From Phoenix dactylifera (lineage: Eukaryota > Streptophyta > Magnoliopsida > Arecales > Arecaceae): a stretch of 64,000 bases of DNA. Positions within the stretch are counted from its first letter, which is position 1. Each line of letters starts with the position of its first letter. The notes under the pieces were generated by a model. That model was not told where the DNA came from and ran no database searches. It was given only the letters and a program-made list of their open reading frames with translations. The stretch lies in NCBI RefSeq assembly GCF_009389715.1, contig NC_052399.1, positions 16,371,646 through 16,435,645 of the forward strand. Direction: 5' to 3'. The translations under genes and the position numbers were made by a program. Below, in pieces: positions 1-12,025 of this stretch.

Positions 1-193
1 TTCATTGATTAGGCTTTCCATTTAAGTATGATCCGGCATAAGCCAAACACAAACTAGCCTAAATCATGTTTAAAAAGATTAAGATTTGGGCTGGATTTGC
101 ACAAGCTCTTAAAAAATAAAAGCTAAATAGGCCAATAAACCCAATTCCTATAGAATTTTCAACTCAATTTTGTAAAAATATGCAAACACGCTC
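1..193. mobile_element. Tourist-like MITE inside array copy 1 (left-truncated by window)
   Basis: This is the right part of the same short inverted-repeat element found at 1081-1321 and 2192-2452. It ends in CAAACACGCTC and is followed by TAA at 194-196, the expected 3-bp target duplication. The left terminus lies outside the window. Confidence 0.6.
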
Positions 194-1080
194 TAAGAGG
201 TTTTTGCATTTTAGATTGAGGATCTTAATCCAAATGGCCTACTCTATAGAATTTCCTCTTACATTCTCTTGAACCAGCTAGGGATTACCACTTATACAAA
301 TCAAGTATTTCTCATGGTAGTTGGCCACCTGAACCCACAAAAATTTGTGCAACTACTTGTGTAGTTCAGCCCTGACATGCATGAATGCTTGATCAATTAG
401 AGTGAAAAGCACAAAAGGACCAGCTAAATTGCCCATAAGCAAATGCTGGTGAAAGAGTTTTAAAGGAAGGCGAATGGTGCTGTTGACTGGATGGCTTCTT
501 TTGTGGCAGACCATACGATTGAGGTACTTTGGACCGGTGAAGCTCGGTTGCCAAGAGTCTCACGAGATATTTTGTTTTTTAATTTTTTTTTTGAATGTAT
601 TGGTGATAGAATGGTATGAGTCTTCTGCTGTAGCAAATTAAAAAAAAAATAAGTAAAGGGGGTGTAGATGTATGCTTTCCCTTGCCCGGCGTTCCCGTTT
701 AGCAGGAATAACATGACTCGTGAAAGTGAAGCTGCAAGAAAGTGATTTTGCAAGCGCAAGCGCGCGTACCCTTCCAAACTTTCACCGCAGAGAATTTCCA
801 CACATATCGCTTTCCATTCTCAAGCAAAAAGGTTTAATATAATAAATTAAAAAAAGCAAGAATTTCCAAACATATCGCTTTGGCAATGCATCTTGCATAA
901 CGTATGTTGCATGGAAAAGCACTAAATACATAAAATCCCATAAATTGCCATCATCCATTAATATAAGACATATCACAAAGAATTATGGTTACTCTTCTAT
1001 TACCATTTTTTTTTAAAATGAAGAGGTTTTTGCATTTTAGGGCTATCTGATAGAAATCCTTCCGGCTTCCAATTTATTAA

Positions 1081-1321
1081 GGATCCGTTTAGATTTTCCT
1101 ATAGGATTGGGCTGAAAATCTTATAGAATTCGTAGATTGGGCTCTCCATTTAAGTATGATCCGGCATCAGCTAAACACGAACTAGCCTAAATTCTGTTTA
1201 AAAAGCCTAAGATTTGGGTTGAATTTGGACAAGTTTTTAAAAAATAAAAGCTAAATAGGCCAACAATCTCAATTCCTATAGAATTTTCAACTCAATTTTG
1301 TGGAAATATGCAAACACGCTC
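1081..1321. mobile_element. Tourist-like (PIF/Harbinger) MITE inside array copy 2
   Basis: The element is 241 bp. The left end GGATCCGTTTAGATTTTCC and the reverse complement of the right end, GAGCGTGTTTGCATATTTCC, form an imperfect terminal inverted repeat. TAA lies on both sides (1078-1080 and 1322-1324), matching the TWA target preference of PIF/Harbinger elements. There is no coding capacity. It is clearly related to the element at 21858-22103. Confidence 0.65.
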
Positions 1322-2191
1322 TAAGAGGTTTTTGCATTTTAGATTGAGGATCTTAATCTAAATGGCCTACCCTATAGAATTTCCTCTTATATTCTCTTGA
1401 ACCAGCTAGGGATTACCACTTATACAAATCAAGTATCTCTCATGAGAGTTGGCCACCTGAACCCACAAAAATTTGTGCAGCTACTTGTATAGTTCAGCCC
1501 TGACATGCATGAATGCATTATCAATTAGAGTGAAAAGCACGAAAGGACTGGCTGAATTGCCCATAGCCAAACGTTGATGAAAGAGTTTTAAAGGGAGACG
1601 AATGGTGCCGTTGACTGAATGGCTTTTTTTTGTAGCGGACCACATGGTTGGAGTACATTGGACCGGTGACGCTCGGCTGCCAAGAGTCTCATGGAATATT
1701 TTGTTTTCTATTTTTTTTTGAATGTATTTATGATAGAATGGTACGAGTCTTCCCCTGTAGCAAATAAAAAAAAAAAGTAAAGGGGATGTAGATGTATGCT
1801 TTCCCTTACCCGGCGTTCCCGTTTAGCAGGAATAATATGACTCGTGAAAGTGAAGCTGCAAGCGCGCGGACCCTTCCAAACTTTCACTGCAGAGAATTTC
1901 CACACATATCGCTTTCCATTCTCGAGGAAAAAGGTTTAATATAATAAATTAAAAAAAAGTAAGAATTTCCAAACATATCGCTTTGGCAGTGCATCTTGCA
2001 TAACGTATGTTGCATGGAATAAGCACTAAATACATAAAAACCCATAAATTGCCACCATCCATTAATATAAGACAAAGCACAAAGAATTATGATTACTCTT
2101 CTATTACCAATTTTTTTAAAAAAATGAAGAGTTTTTTTTTTTTGCATTTTAGGCCTCTCTAATAGAAATCTTCCAACATCCAATAGGTTAA

Positions 2192-2452
2192 AAATATGTT
2201 TATATATTTCTATAGGATTGAACTGAAAATCTGATCGGCTTCATAGATTGAGCCCTCTATTTAAGTACGATCCTATATCAACCAAACACAAACTAGCCTA
2301 AATCCAGTGAAAAGAAAAAAAATCTCAATAAAAAGACTAAGATTTGGGCTAAAATTTTGACAAGCTCTTAAGAAATACAAGCTAAATAGGCCAACAAACT
2401 TAATTTCTATAGAATTTTCAACTCAATTTTGTAGAAATATTCAAACACGCTC
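2192..2452. mobile_element. Tourist-like MITE inside array copy 3
   Basis: This is the third, more diverged copy of the same MITE (261 bp), with TAA at 2189-2191 and 2453-2455. Its left terminus is degraded compared with copy 2. The MITE keeps the same position in every array unit, so it inserted before the unit was duplicated. Confidence 0.55.
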
Positions 2453-3098
2453 TAAAAGATTTTTGCATTTTGAATTGAGGATCTTAATTTAAATGGCCTA
2501 CTCTACATAATTTCTTCTTACAATCTCTTGAACCAACTAGGAGTTACCACTTGCACAAGTCAAGTAACTATTATGAGAGTTGGCCTCTTGAAGCCGCAAA
2601 AATTTGTGCAACTACTTGTGTAGTCCAGCCCTATCATGCGTGAATGAATGCATGATCAATTAGAATAAAAAGCACAAAAGAGCTAGCTGAATTGCCCATA
2701 ACCAAATGTCGATGAAAGAGGTTTAAAGGTATGCGAATGGTGCCATTGACTAGATGCCCTCTTTTATGGCAAACCATACAGATGGGGTATTCTAGATCGG
2801 TGAGGCTTAGCTACCAAGAGTTTTGCTGGATGTTTTATTTTCTAATTTTTTTTAGATATATTCATAATATAATGATCTGAATCTTCAAAATAAATAAATA
2901 AATAAATAAATAAAGAGTGGATGTATGCTTTCCCTTGCCCGGCGTTCCCGTTTTCTAGGAATAATGTGACCGCTGAAAGCGAAGCTGCAAGCGCGTGGAC
3001 CCCTCCAAACTTTCGCCCCCAAAGAATTTCCAATTTCCAAACATTTCGCTTTCCGTTCTCAGAGAAAAAGGTTTAATATAAAAAATTAAAAAAAAGTA

Positions 3099-5192
3099 AG
3101 AAAGAGAAAAAGAGGGGCAAAAGGGGTAGGTTGGGTCCGAAATTTGTTTAGGCTTGGAGGCCACGTTACACATCCTCCTCGAGAAAGTCCAAAGTCCAAC
3201 CCGAGGCTTGTACGCACATGGTCTTCACACAGCGACGGGTACACGTCATTTCCCGCTAACATTAACGGCGTATTCGATACACGTCGGCGCCGATGCCTCG
3301 TACTTATCTTTTTGGATCTTAGACACCTGTAATCTCAAAACTTAGCCGCGAAGGGGCGGCTTAAGCGTCCGAATTGCCCTTAATTAAACGCACGCGTTTA
3401 CTAGATTCCCAGCTGTCTCAACGAAAAGAGTTTGTTCTAGACACAATCAAACAATAGAAAGAAATTGTGAAATTTCTCCATTAATATTGACTATTATAGA
3501 AACCATATATATGATGGTTTATCTTTCTATATTTACCATTCATTCAAGTATATTTATTAAGAAATATTTAAATATTGAGATTAACTCTAATTGATTATGA
3601 TTAATTATTTTGCTGATTAAGAGCATACGTCACAATGTTGACAAACACTACAGGTAGATAGCAAATATATGAAAAAGATGTAATTTTATAGTAACTGATT
3701 ATGCTTCATAATTTGTATTTTATAGTTAGCTACGGACATAATTACACATATTTTTTTATAATAGTTTTGTTGAATCTTGCACAATTATATGCCCACTTTA
3801 ATGTGTGCCATGATAATTATAATTTATTCTAATAGAATTTCATGATCTTCATAACTTGTGTTAACTCTCGTTGTCCAATTTTCACATAAAATCCTAATTG
3901 ATGTAGGCATGTTGGCTAATATCTCATCATGGCTTCATTATAATTTATAGGGCTAAAATTGGGGCGAATATGAATCGAATACCAGCATATCCATATTCAT
4001 ATTTATTTTATTTGATAAATATAAATATGAATATGGATATTAATCGAATGTAAAAAATTATATCTATACTTATTTTAAACGAATATGGATACAAATCAGA
4101 TACTGAAAGTACGGATATAAATACAGATATAAGTTAGGTAATTAAACTTTACGATCCCAAAATCAAAGATATTACTAAGTAAATAGTAAATAAAAAATAT
4201 TAATACAGTTAAATATATATTTTAAAAAATATTAATACTATATAAAATTAGATAGAGTTACAAATAAAATCGAATATTTGGATACGAATCGAATAGTTGC
4301 CTATGAATATTCAAATCTACATTTGTTTTAATTTGACAGATATAAATAATATTAAGTGAATGCTTAAAATTCTATTTATGTTCTGATAAATTTGGATACG
4401 GAAATATGTGGATGGATGGATGGTATCTTATGCACTTTCATCCTTACTTTCCTAATATAAATAATCTAGAGGCATAATGGTCATTTTGCCGACGAACGAT
4501 GCTTCTCGGTAGCTGTCTGAGACTGCCGTCTCCTAATCCTAACGCCGTCTCCGTTAGTCCCGGGTCCAAGCGTATACAAGGCAGGCGTCTCGGACCATTT
4601 CTTCTTCTCCACCCGTGCCGCATTTCTCTTGCTTCCTTTCTGATCATGAAAAATAAAAAAAAATCGAAGGAGTAAGAGAAAACTCGAAGAAGAAAAAGTT
4701 CTCGGGCCTTGGGAGCGAAGAGCGGAAGGAGAACCCAATCGAAATGCTAATCCCATCCATGAAAACCCTCGCCTTCTAATCGCCATATTCCTTTTTGTAA
4801 GAATCCTCCTCGCAAACTCATTCTCCTCCTCCTCCTCCATCGCTCTTTATTTTTTCTCCCTTTATTGGAGAAAGAATCCTACATTCTGATCGAATCTTCT
4901 CGATCGATCAGTTGCTTTGGACCCCAGTCATTCTATTACGTGGTGGTCTTCTTGTTTGAAATCTGAGACCGTAGTCTCTTGACAGGGTTTGATCGCTGAT
5001 CTTTGGAAAAAGGGATGTTTTTGTCAGGGATTTCTGGGGTTTGATTCCAATCCCAGGTAACATTTGGATCCTCACTTCGATCTTCGTGGAGAAGGAGATC
5101 ATAATCCATGATGGCTTCTTGGATTTGAGAGAAGAAAAATCTCGCCTTTTTTTTAGCTAGGGTTCCTTGTGCTCCCCCATTAGAGAACGAAG
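3099..5192. other. Intergenic region and 5' leader upstream of the PI4K gene
   Basis: 3099-3440 is unique-looking DNA with no supported gene. 3960-4400 is AT-rich and full of degenerate GAATATGGATAC-type direct and inverted motifs, typical of an old DNA-transposon remnant, but no termini can be fixed. From about 4600 the DNA becomes CT-rich and GC-richer, consistent with the promoter and untranslated leader of the downstream gene. No convincing TATA box was found. The short frames on both strands here look spurious. Confidence 0.5.
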
Positions 5193-8100
5193 ATGTCTTC
5201 CTCCGGCGTTGCTCTCAGCCCCATCCGGGAAGATCCGGCGCTCTCCCCCATCCGGTTCGACGGCAGTAGGTCGCCTCATTGCTCGCCCGAGTCCATCCTG
5301 ATCTACCTCGCCATCCCGGGATCGGTGATCCCCATGCAGGTGCTGGAATCCGACTCGATCGCCTCCGTGAAGCTTAGGATCCAGTCCTGTAAAGGCTTTG
5401 TGGTAAAGAAGCAGAAGCTGGTCTTCGATGGCAGGGAGCTGGCTCGGAACAACAGCTTCGTCCGGGATTATGGAATGACTGATGGAAATGTCCTCCACCT
5501 TGTCATCCGGCTCAGCGATCTCCGTGTCATCACTGTGAAAACTACCTGCGGAAAGAAATTTGAATTCCAAGTCGAGAAGCGCCGGAACATCGGTTACATC
5601 AAACAGCAGATCGCTAAGCAGGGTAAGGATTTTTGTGATCTCGAGGATCATAAGCTCATCTGTGATGGGAAGGAACTTGATGATCAGCAGCTGATTGATG
5701 ACATTTGTAAGAACAATGATGCCGTCGTCCATTTGCTGATCCGTAAATCAGCTAAAGTTAGGGCTAGTCCGGTTAACAAGGACTTTGAGCTGTCAATAGT
5801 TGCACCTGATCTGAAGGATAACAAGGGGTTCGATGGCCTTCAGATCATTTCCAAGAAGCAGCCAGATAGAGATGCTTGGGTTGAGCCAGTGATTGTTAAT
5901 CCCGAAGTTGAATTGTCTCCAGGGATTATGGATCTGGTTAGATCTACCATAGCTGGATTGGAGAGGGGCAACACTCCGGTCTTATCTTCAGAAGGCTCAG
6001 GGGGGGTGTACTTTATGCAAGATGTCTCAGGTCGCGAATATGTTTCTGTTTTTAAGCCAATTGATGAAGAGCCGATGGCTGAGAACAATCCTCGAGGGCT
6101 TCCTTTGTCATCAGATGGTGAAGGCTTAAAGAGGGGGACACGGGTAGGCGAGGGTGCACTAAGGGAGGTTGCAGCATACATCCTTGACCACCCTGTTGGT
6201 GGCCGCCGCTCAAGTGATGAACTTGGCTTTGCTGGTGTTCCTCCGACAGTCCTGGTGCGGTGCTTGCATGAGGGATTTAATCATCATGATGGGTATGGTT
6301 ATATGGCAAAGAACTACAAGATTGGATCCTTGCAGATGTTTCTGGAGAACTGTGGGAGCTGTGAGGATATAGGGCCTCGGGCATTCCCAGTGGAGGAGGT
6401 TCATAAGATCTGTGTGTTGGATATAAGATTGGCAAATGCTGATCGACATGCTGGCAATATACTGCTTCGCAAGGATGGAGAAGGGCAGTTTGTGCTGGTT
6501 CCAATTGATCATGGATACTGCTTGCCTGAGAATGTAAGTAAATGCTATTTTATTTGTTGCATAGTAGAGTTTCAGTATTATGTTTATGTATTTCTCTCTT
6601 GCTTATGCTTTTTTTTAGATGTTGAAAATGATGTTAAATAAATATTATGATTAAGCTAATGATCACTTGAGGACACTTCACATATGGTTTTCATTCTTGG
6701 TATGTGGACTTGGAGATCACTTTTTTGTGGTAGTTGTCTTTTTTCCCTTTATATTTCTAATCACCTTTTTTATGATTTTAACAGAAATGCATTAGACGAC
6801 AGAAACCTATTAGTATTTAATCTCTTGTTTGTTTGGAAGTATTGTTCATGGCTAAACCTTCTGCTCTGTTAGAAGTGTGGCTGTAAGCAATTACCATAAT
6901 CATTTGGAAACCTGAACTTTAACAAGAATTTGCTTCATATTTGATCCATCAAATAGTTGGATTTTACTTTTCATCATATCCGGTACCCTTTATGCATTTG
7001 CTTTTGTGGATACCATATGATTAAAGTAAAACATTCTAATTTATTATATAAGGTGAAACTATATGCTTTGTCTAATCTATCTCTAGATTTTTCCCTTTCA
7101 TGAAGTCTGTTTGACCATCCATGCATAATGTATCCCTAATATCCTTCACAACATATTATTTATTTTCGTAATACCCTTTTTATGGTTTCCCTGCCTTTTC
7201 TAGATTGTTCTCTTATACTATTCTCAGGAGTGGAGCCAAGATTTATTCCTAGAGAGGATCAAATTACATATAAATAAAAATATGATATTTTATGAAATTT
7301 GATTAAGTTCACATTTTATTTCATTATTTTTTACCATAAATAATTGTCTCATGCTTTCTGTGATCAGCAAGGTATCAGAATATTCTATATTTCAACAACA
7401 ATTCACTAACATCTCATATATGAAAATATTTATCAAGGCACTAGTCAGCTATAACAAAATTATAACTTTAAACCTTACAATTATTGAGGGGAAAAGTTTC
7501 CAAATCTCATATTTTCGTGATGTTGCGGAAAGCAGACTTCTTCAAAACCAATTGCCTCTAACCACAGCGCCACCCAAGAGCGGTGCTTTTTTTTTCCACG
7601 TGCACCCACCGGTGCCCCAGAGCATTTTCTCTAGAAAGTCATGGAAAAAAGAGAGACATGTGGAGGAAAATTTGGGAGATTAAAAATTTTAAAATACTAG
7701 TATCTTATGGAGAGAGATCCTGTGCATTCCGTGTTAAGTGATATGGATGCTCATTAATTTCTCAAATAGATATGCAAGCTTATTATGGGAATATTCTCGC
7801 AAAAAAAAAAAAAACAGTGAGGCGATCTTCTTCCAAATTTATAGAGGGGACGAGCGGACATTCTTCTGAATTTATGTAGGTGTAATGGATGGGAGGGGCT
7901 CTGTACTATGGCAAGAACACTATATTGACAAATATCTGACCTCGTCTCCAAACCACCACCCCAAACATCTACTTAGCTCAACCCCTGTCTATTCTACACC
8001 TTTTTTTTCTCCGTCCTTTGTTTATCTTCATTTTCATGTGCTGTTTCTATGTGAGAGTAATTATTTATATGCCTTTTGTTTTTTCTTTATTGTGATTAAT

Positions 8101-9125
8101 GTTAATGGTGCAATTCTATATGTCGTTATTATTGCAACAAACTTTGTCACTAAAGAATTTAGTTTTTTTTAATCATGTCTTAAGGGTTATTCATTTTAGA
8201 CTATTGAATTTATTTATAGTGAAAAGTCTCTATTGTAATCTACTAGCTAGATTACTTTGTTTTGAATCAGCAGATGAGCCGAGAACTGAATTTTAATTGA
8301 GTTTTAGTCAAAATGATTTTTTGGAATTTTTTTCTAAATGCAGGATTTGTAATGACTCCGAAACTAGAAGACATATAGATGTGATCTATTGTCTGGTTTT
8401 AATCTTTGCTTGCTTATTTCTTTATGTGAACAAATTAGACTCCATAGATTGGACTCTCTTTAGTTTCCACATTATAATATTTCTTTGTTCTTGACAAGAA
8501 TCACATTGTTCCATTCCGTGTCATATGAATTCATCAGCATAAGCATGTGTCCCTTGATTATGAATGGGAGGCTACCTGTAGTAAATTTCTTTTCTTTGTA
8601 TATTTGAGTCAACATTTGGATATAATCATCAGCATCCTATCATCCTGAATGTCTTCTTTCTTTGAGTTTAATGTGCTTTTGAGTTGTCTTTTAACATTAA
8701 TGTCGCATCATTGGTAATCTTTACTGTTTATCCCTGTGCCATTGCAGTTTGAGGATTGCACCTTTGAGTGGCTCTATTGGCCCCAGGCCCGCCAACCTTT
8801 CAGTTCTGAAATCATTGACTACATAAAATCCTTAGATGCTGAAGAAGATATTGCGCTCCTCAAGTTCCATGGGTGGGCACTGTCGCCTGAGTGTTCTCGC
8901 ACTCTGCGCATCTCTACTATGCTTTTGAAAAAGGGCGCAGAAAGAGGGCTTACACCATACGATATCGGGAGCATCTTGTGCAGGGAGACGCTCAAGAAAG
9001 AATCCAAGATCGAGGAGATCATCCGTGAAGCAAAGGATTCTGTTCTTCCAGGCACCAGCGAAACTGTTTTTCTGGAGTGTGTCTATGAGATCATGGATCG
9101 TTACCTTGATGAACTCTTCATGTAG
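5193..9125 (+). CDS. Phosphatidylinositol 4-kinase gamma (type II PI4K) with tandem ubiquitin-like domains
   Basis: Two exons, 5193-6533 and 8748-9125, encode 572 residues. The 2214-bp intron has clean GTAAGT and TTGCAG ends and is phase 0. Two ubiquitin-like domains lie at about residues 35-108 and 110-187, followed by a linker and a PI3/PI4-kinase-type catalytic domain at about 260-530. Visible catalytic features are the nucleotide-loop GGVYFM..VFKP with candidate Lys288, the catalytic loop DIRLANADRHAGN (Asp410-Asn422) and the metal-binding Asp439 in DHG. The length and the C-terminal motifs WLYWPQARQP and LRISTMLLKKG fit the plant PI4K-gamma (UBDK-gamma) family. Arabidopsis members of that family are reported to act mainly as serine/threonine protein kinases that bind or phosphorylate proteins such as UFD1 and RPN10, so lipid-kinase activity should not be assumed. 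The start is the first ATG of the long open frame. The orthology is firm at family level; the exact paralogue is not assigned. Confidence 0.95.
6534..8747 (+). other. Large intron of the PI4K-gamma gene
   Basis: The intron is AT-rich and T-rich on the coding strand, bounded by GTAAGT and TGCAG. The short open frames inside it (for example 7351-7683 and 7885-8172) have no recognisable domain and poor coding character. A patch around 7230-7690 looks like old inserted DNA, but no termini were found. Confidence 0.6.
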
Positions 9126-9527
9126 GATTGCCTGGCTCAAATGGCATACTAATCAATGTCTAGGTGTATGTATGTGGATGGGTTATTACTTGGTGGATGA
9201 TGGAGGTTGTAAGTATGATGGTCCTTTCTCCATTTTGTTAATACAAGGTCTCAATATTTGAGAGGCTCTTGAAACTTGTGTTGCAGCTCTTACCATCTCT
9301 CAATCCTGTTGCCTGCTTGAGAAGATGAGCAGAATCTCTAGATCGTTAGTATTCGTATTGTATCTAGATTCTCTTATTTGCAGACCAAAGACATATTTTC
9401 TTTCCTCTCTTGAAAAAAAATGATTTTATTTCTGGAACTTATTTTGGTTGCTCCGCTGTTAGGAGATTGGAAGTGTGCTGTTACTTGGCTTGTTCTATAT
9501 ATAACTATTCTTATAGCTCTCTACAGT
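9126..9527 (+). other. 3' flank / probable 3' UTR of the PI4K-gamma gene
   Basis: T-rich sequence follows the TAG stop. The upper limit is set by the LTR element that inserted after 9532; the sequence at 14501 onwards is the continuation of this flank. Confidence 0.5.
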
Positions 9528-9532
9528 ATCCT
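9528..9532. repeat. Target-site duplication ATCCT, left copy
   Basis: The 5-bp sequence ATCCT directly precedes the LTR end TGTCATGC and is repeated exactly at 14496-14500, after the other LTR end. Confidence 0.85.
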
Positions 9533-10072
9533 TGTCATGCTCATGACCCGAGATCGCGAGCCGGGGGTCGTGGCAACTGCCTTATACCCATAGAGAACTT
9601 CTTCCCACAAGGAAGAAGGAATAGGGGATCCTTTTCTCGGTCGATTTTTGGCCAATTTCTCGGCCAGTGGCCATAATTCCGGCTCAAGGGAAGAAAGGCA
9701 AGGAAAGGGAAAAAAGGCTAGGGTGATACCTCGGCCCTGGCGGCATCCGGTGGTCTCGATTTCCGGCGAATACAATAATGGGCAACCGCAAGCTTAGCAG
9801 GAAGAAGAAGAAGAATGGGGGAGAAAGAGTAGAGATTGCTCAGGAAGGAGGTTTTGGAGGGAGAGGGAGGACTCACGAAGTCTCTAAATAGAGGCGGCTG
9901 CGATCGGAATCCGGCTCGGAGTCGAATTCTTTCCGGCGATATCGGAGGAGGAAGAAGACTCTGATCGGGAGTCTTCTCTTTCACCCATTGCGTGCCACAG
10001 GCACGCTCAAGTGCCAATGGGTCTAGCCTTTTCAGGCCGGCCCACTAGCCTAAACTAAAATGGGCTATTACA
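9533..10072 (-). repeat. 3' LTR, internally deleted (540 bp)
   Basis: Its outer 80 bp match 12026-12105 and its remaining ~450 bp match 14075-14495 of the other LTR. The ~1.93-kb middle is missing. The join lies near 9608-9615, where GAAGAA is shared by both sides, suggesting a microhomology deletion. The minus strand carries a CTCTATTTAGAG motif near 9885-9895, a plausible LTR TATA element. Confidence 0.8.
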
Positions 10073-10090
10073 TTTTCCCCTCCTTAAAAT
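10073..10090 (-). other. Polypurine tract next to the 3' LTR
   Basis: On the minus strand AAGGAGGGGAAAA abuts the LTR start TGTAATAGCC. This is the expected second-strand primer position of a Ty3/gypsy-type element. Confidence 0.7.
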
Positions 10091-12006
10091 AATTTTACCC
10101 TCGAAATTTTTTTTGTTATACTTTCAAAAAGTTAAAGAGATACGTAGTTTTAATCTCATCCCCAAGTTTTCAATAATTCAACTTATCAATACAACTTTAT
10201 CCTTAGTTCTTCTAATAAGAATAAGGTCCAGTACCTCTACACTTAGATTCTTCAAGTTTGTCTCTTATAAACTGAAATCAATATCTTAATTTTGAATAAG
10301 AATTCATATCAACTGCTCTTGATTAACCGATCTATCACAAGATTAGATCATAAACAACTCTAATCCATCCTTAGTAGAATATTCATCAGAGTCAATTGAC
10401 AACCTCAATCTCTTTCAATCAAATAAAGGATTGATATTAATTGAAAAGTACAAGCTTCATATTTAAGAGGAGAGAGATATATACCAAAATATTCTAGATC
10501 CAAGATAAAATCGATAATCCATTAATTGTAGTCTCAAAATGCTAAATTTTTTTTTTAGCACGACATAAAATTAGGGAACCTAAGATAGTGCAACAACATC
10601 CAGGAATTAGAACATTTGTCTTTCGTTTATCAAAAAAATCTTACTACACAAGGAAACAAATCAATTCTTTTTGTTATTAAAACTTGTCGAATCAAAGAAA
10701 TAATATTTTTGACTAACTTAGAAAAATAATTAAGACCACTACGCTTTCACTATGCACTCTGATTCAAACTACCAAAATTCTTTGAATTCACTAAATTTTT
10801 TTTATCAAAATACTACCTTGTATTATGAACTAAGAAAATCCAAAATTTTGATTTCCAAGTAAAGCCCCAAAAGAAACTTTTGATTTCGTTCTCTAACTTA
10901 CCACGAGCACATCCATTTAGATTGATCCTCGAGTCAATTGATATGTTCAAAACCATCACATAGACTAGTTACGATAATTCAAAATGAATTGAATCCTAAT
11001 TCTCTTATCAACTCAACTAGACGATTCCAAATCAAACTCCTACAAGTAAAAACAACCAAAAGAAATTTCTCAATGCTCCACCAAGTTAGAATGCTTTAAA
11101 TTAACACAAATGAGTAAAACTGACTCAATCATCTCTCCTAGAGTTTCCTTCATCGAGATCTTTAGCATTTATCAAAAATCTTCTATGATAATCATGTAAA
11201 TCTCAAAAATTCAAATTTCTTACACAAAATTAGATTTCATCAGCAACCTCATCACTATTAGCAAAAGATCCCTAGATCAACCTATATGCCCAAACTTTAA
11301 ATCGAAATTATTACACACCACATAGTCTCTATAGACTAATAAGATCTATTATTCGGATCCAAAGATGGTGACAAAAATTATTAATGATTCCACCAAGATT
11401 AATAAAATTAAGATGGTGATACTTTATGATCTCGAAATAAAATCAATTCTTCAATAAGAAAATAATCTTTTAAAATATTACCCTGCATATATTCCTTCTA
11501 CATGCTAGTTTCATTCATAATCCACATACAGATTCAAACCTCGAAGAATATTCCAATCAAGCACTACAAAAATGTTTCATAGCCCAAATCTTAAACAACT
11601 TCATATAAATGGATCTTAATTTGCCTCTAAGAATTATCTTCAAAATTAAGCAATGTCACGGTATACCTCCATATCAATTTTTGAGTTTTCAAGTTCACTT
11701 AAATAACAAATAATCACAATGCATGATAATATTCCATGATCAATCTTCTTGCACTTAATTTAGATCCAAGTCTAACTTACGACTTGATTCATAGATTGCC
11801 CAACCTTCCATCATGTATCAAATCTCATAAATAAATTTTATCATAATTCTCGAGTAACCTTTTCCATACATAATCACAAGGCTTAACAAAAAATCTTTAA
11901 AGTAGCTCACAATGTAATTGACATAGATGTACGTCACAATATTCCTAGTATCTACCCACCTACACTCATCTTACATCAGATTCTGTCTTAGATTTTATCC
12001 ACTTAT

Positions 12007-12018
12007 GCACTAATACCA
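12007..12018 (-). other. Primer-binding site (initiator-Met tRNA type, degenerate)
   Basis: The minus strand reads TGGTATTAGTGC, two mismatches from the common plant primer-binding sequence TGGTATCAGAGC. It lies 7 bp inside the 5' LTR. Confidence 0.7.
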
Positions 12019-12025
12019 TATAAAT

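Larger units (their letters stand above)
1..3098. repeat. Tandem array of a ~1.13-kb unit, about 2.8 copies
   Basis: The same landmarks recur in order three times. The junction ACACGCTC followed by TAAGAGG or TAAAAG lies at about 191, 1319 and 2450, giving periods of 1128 and 1131 bp. Further shared landmarks are a CTTTCCCTTGCCCGGCG block, a GAATTTCC..CATATCGCTT block and a TTTAATATAA..AAATTAAA block. Copy 1 is cut by the window edge and copy 3 diverges after about 3098, so the array probably extends to the left. Copies differ by scattered substitutions and small indels, so the duplication is not very recent. No convincing open reading frame is shared by the copies; the short frames here do not resemble known proteins. 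Confidence 0.85.

Noticed and set aside
460..2183. Minus-strand open frames inside the tandem array
   Set aside because: They are not conserved in frame between the copies and resemble no protein.
5157..5732. 191-codon minus-strand frame over the PI4K first exon
   Set aside because: It is the antisense shadow of the well-supported ubiquitin-like domains.
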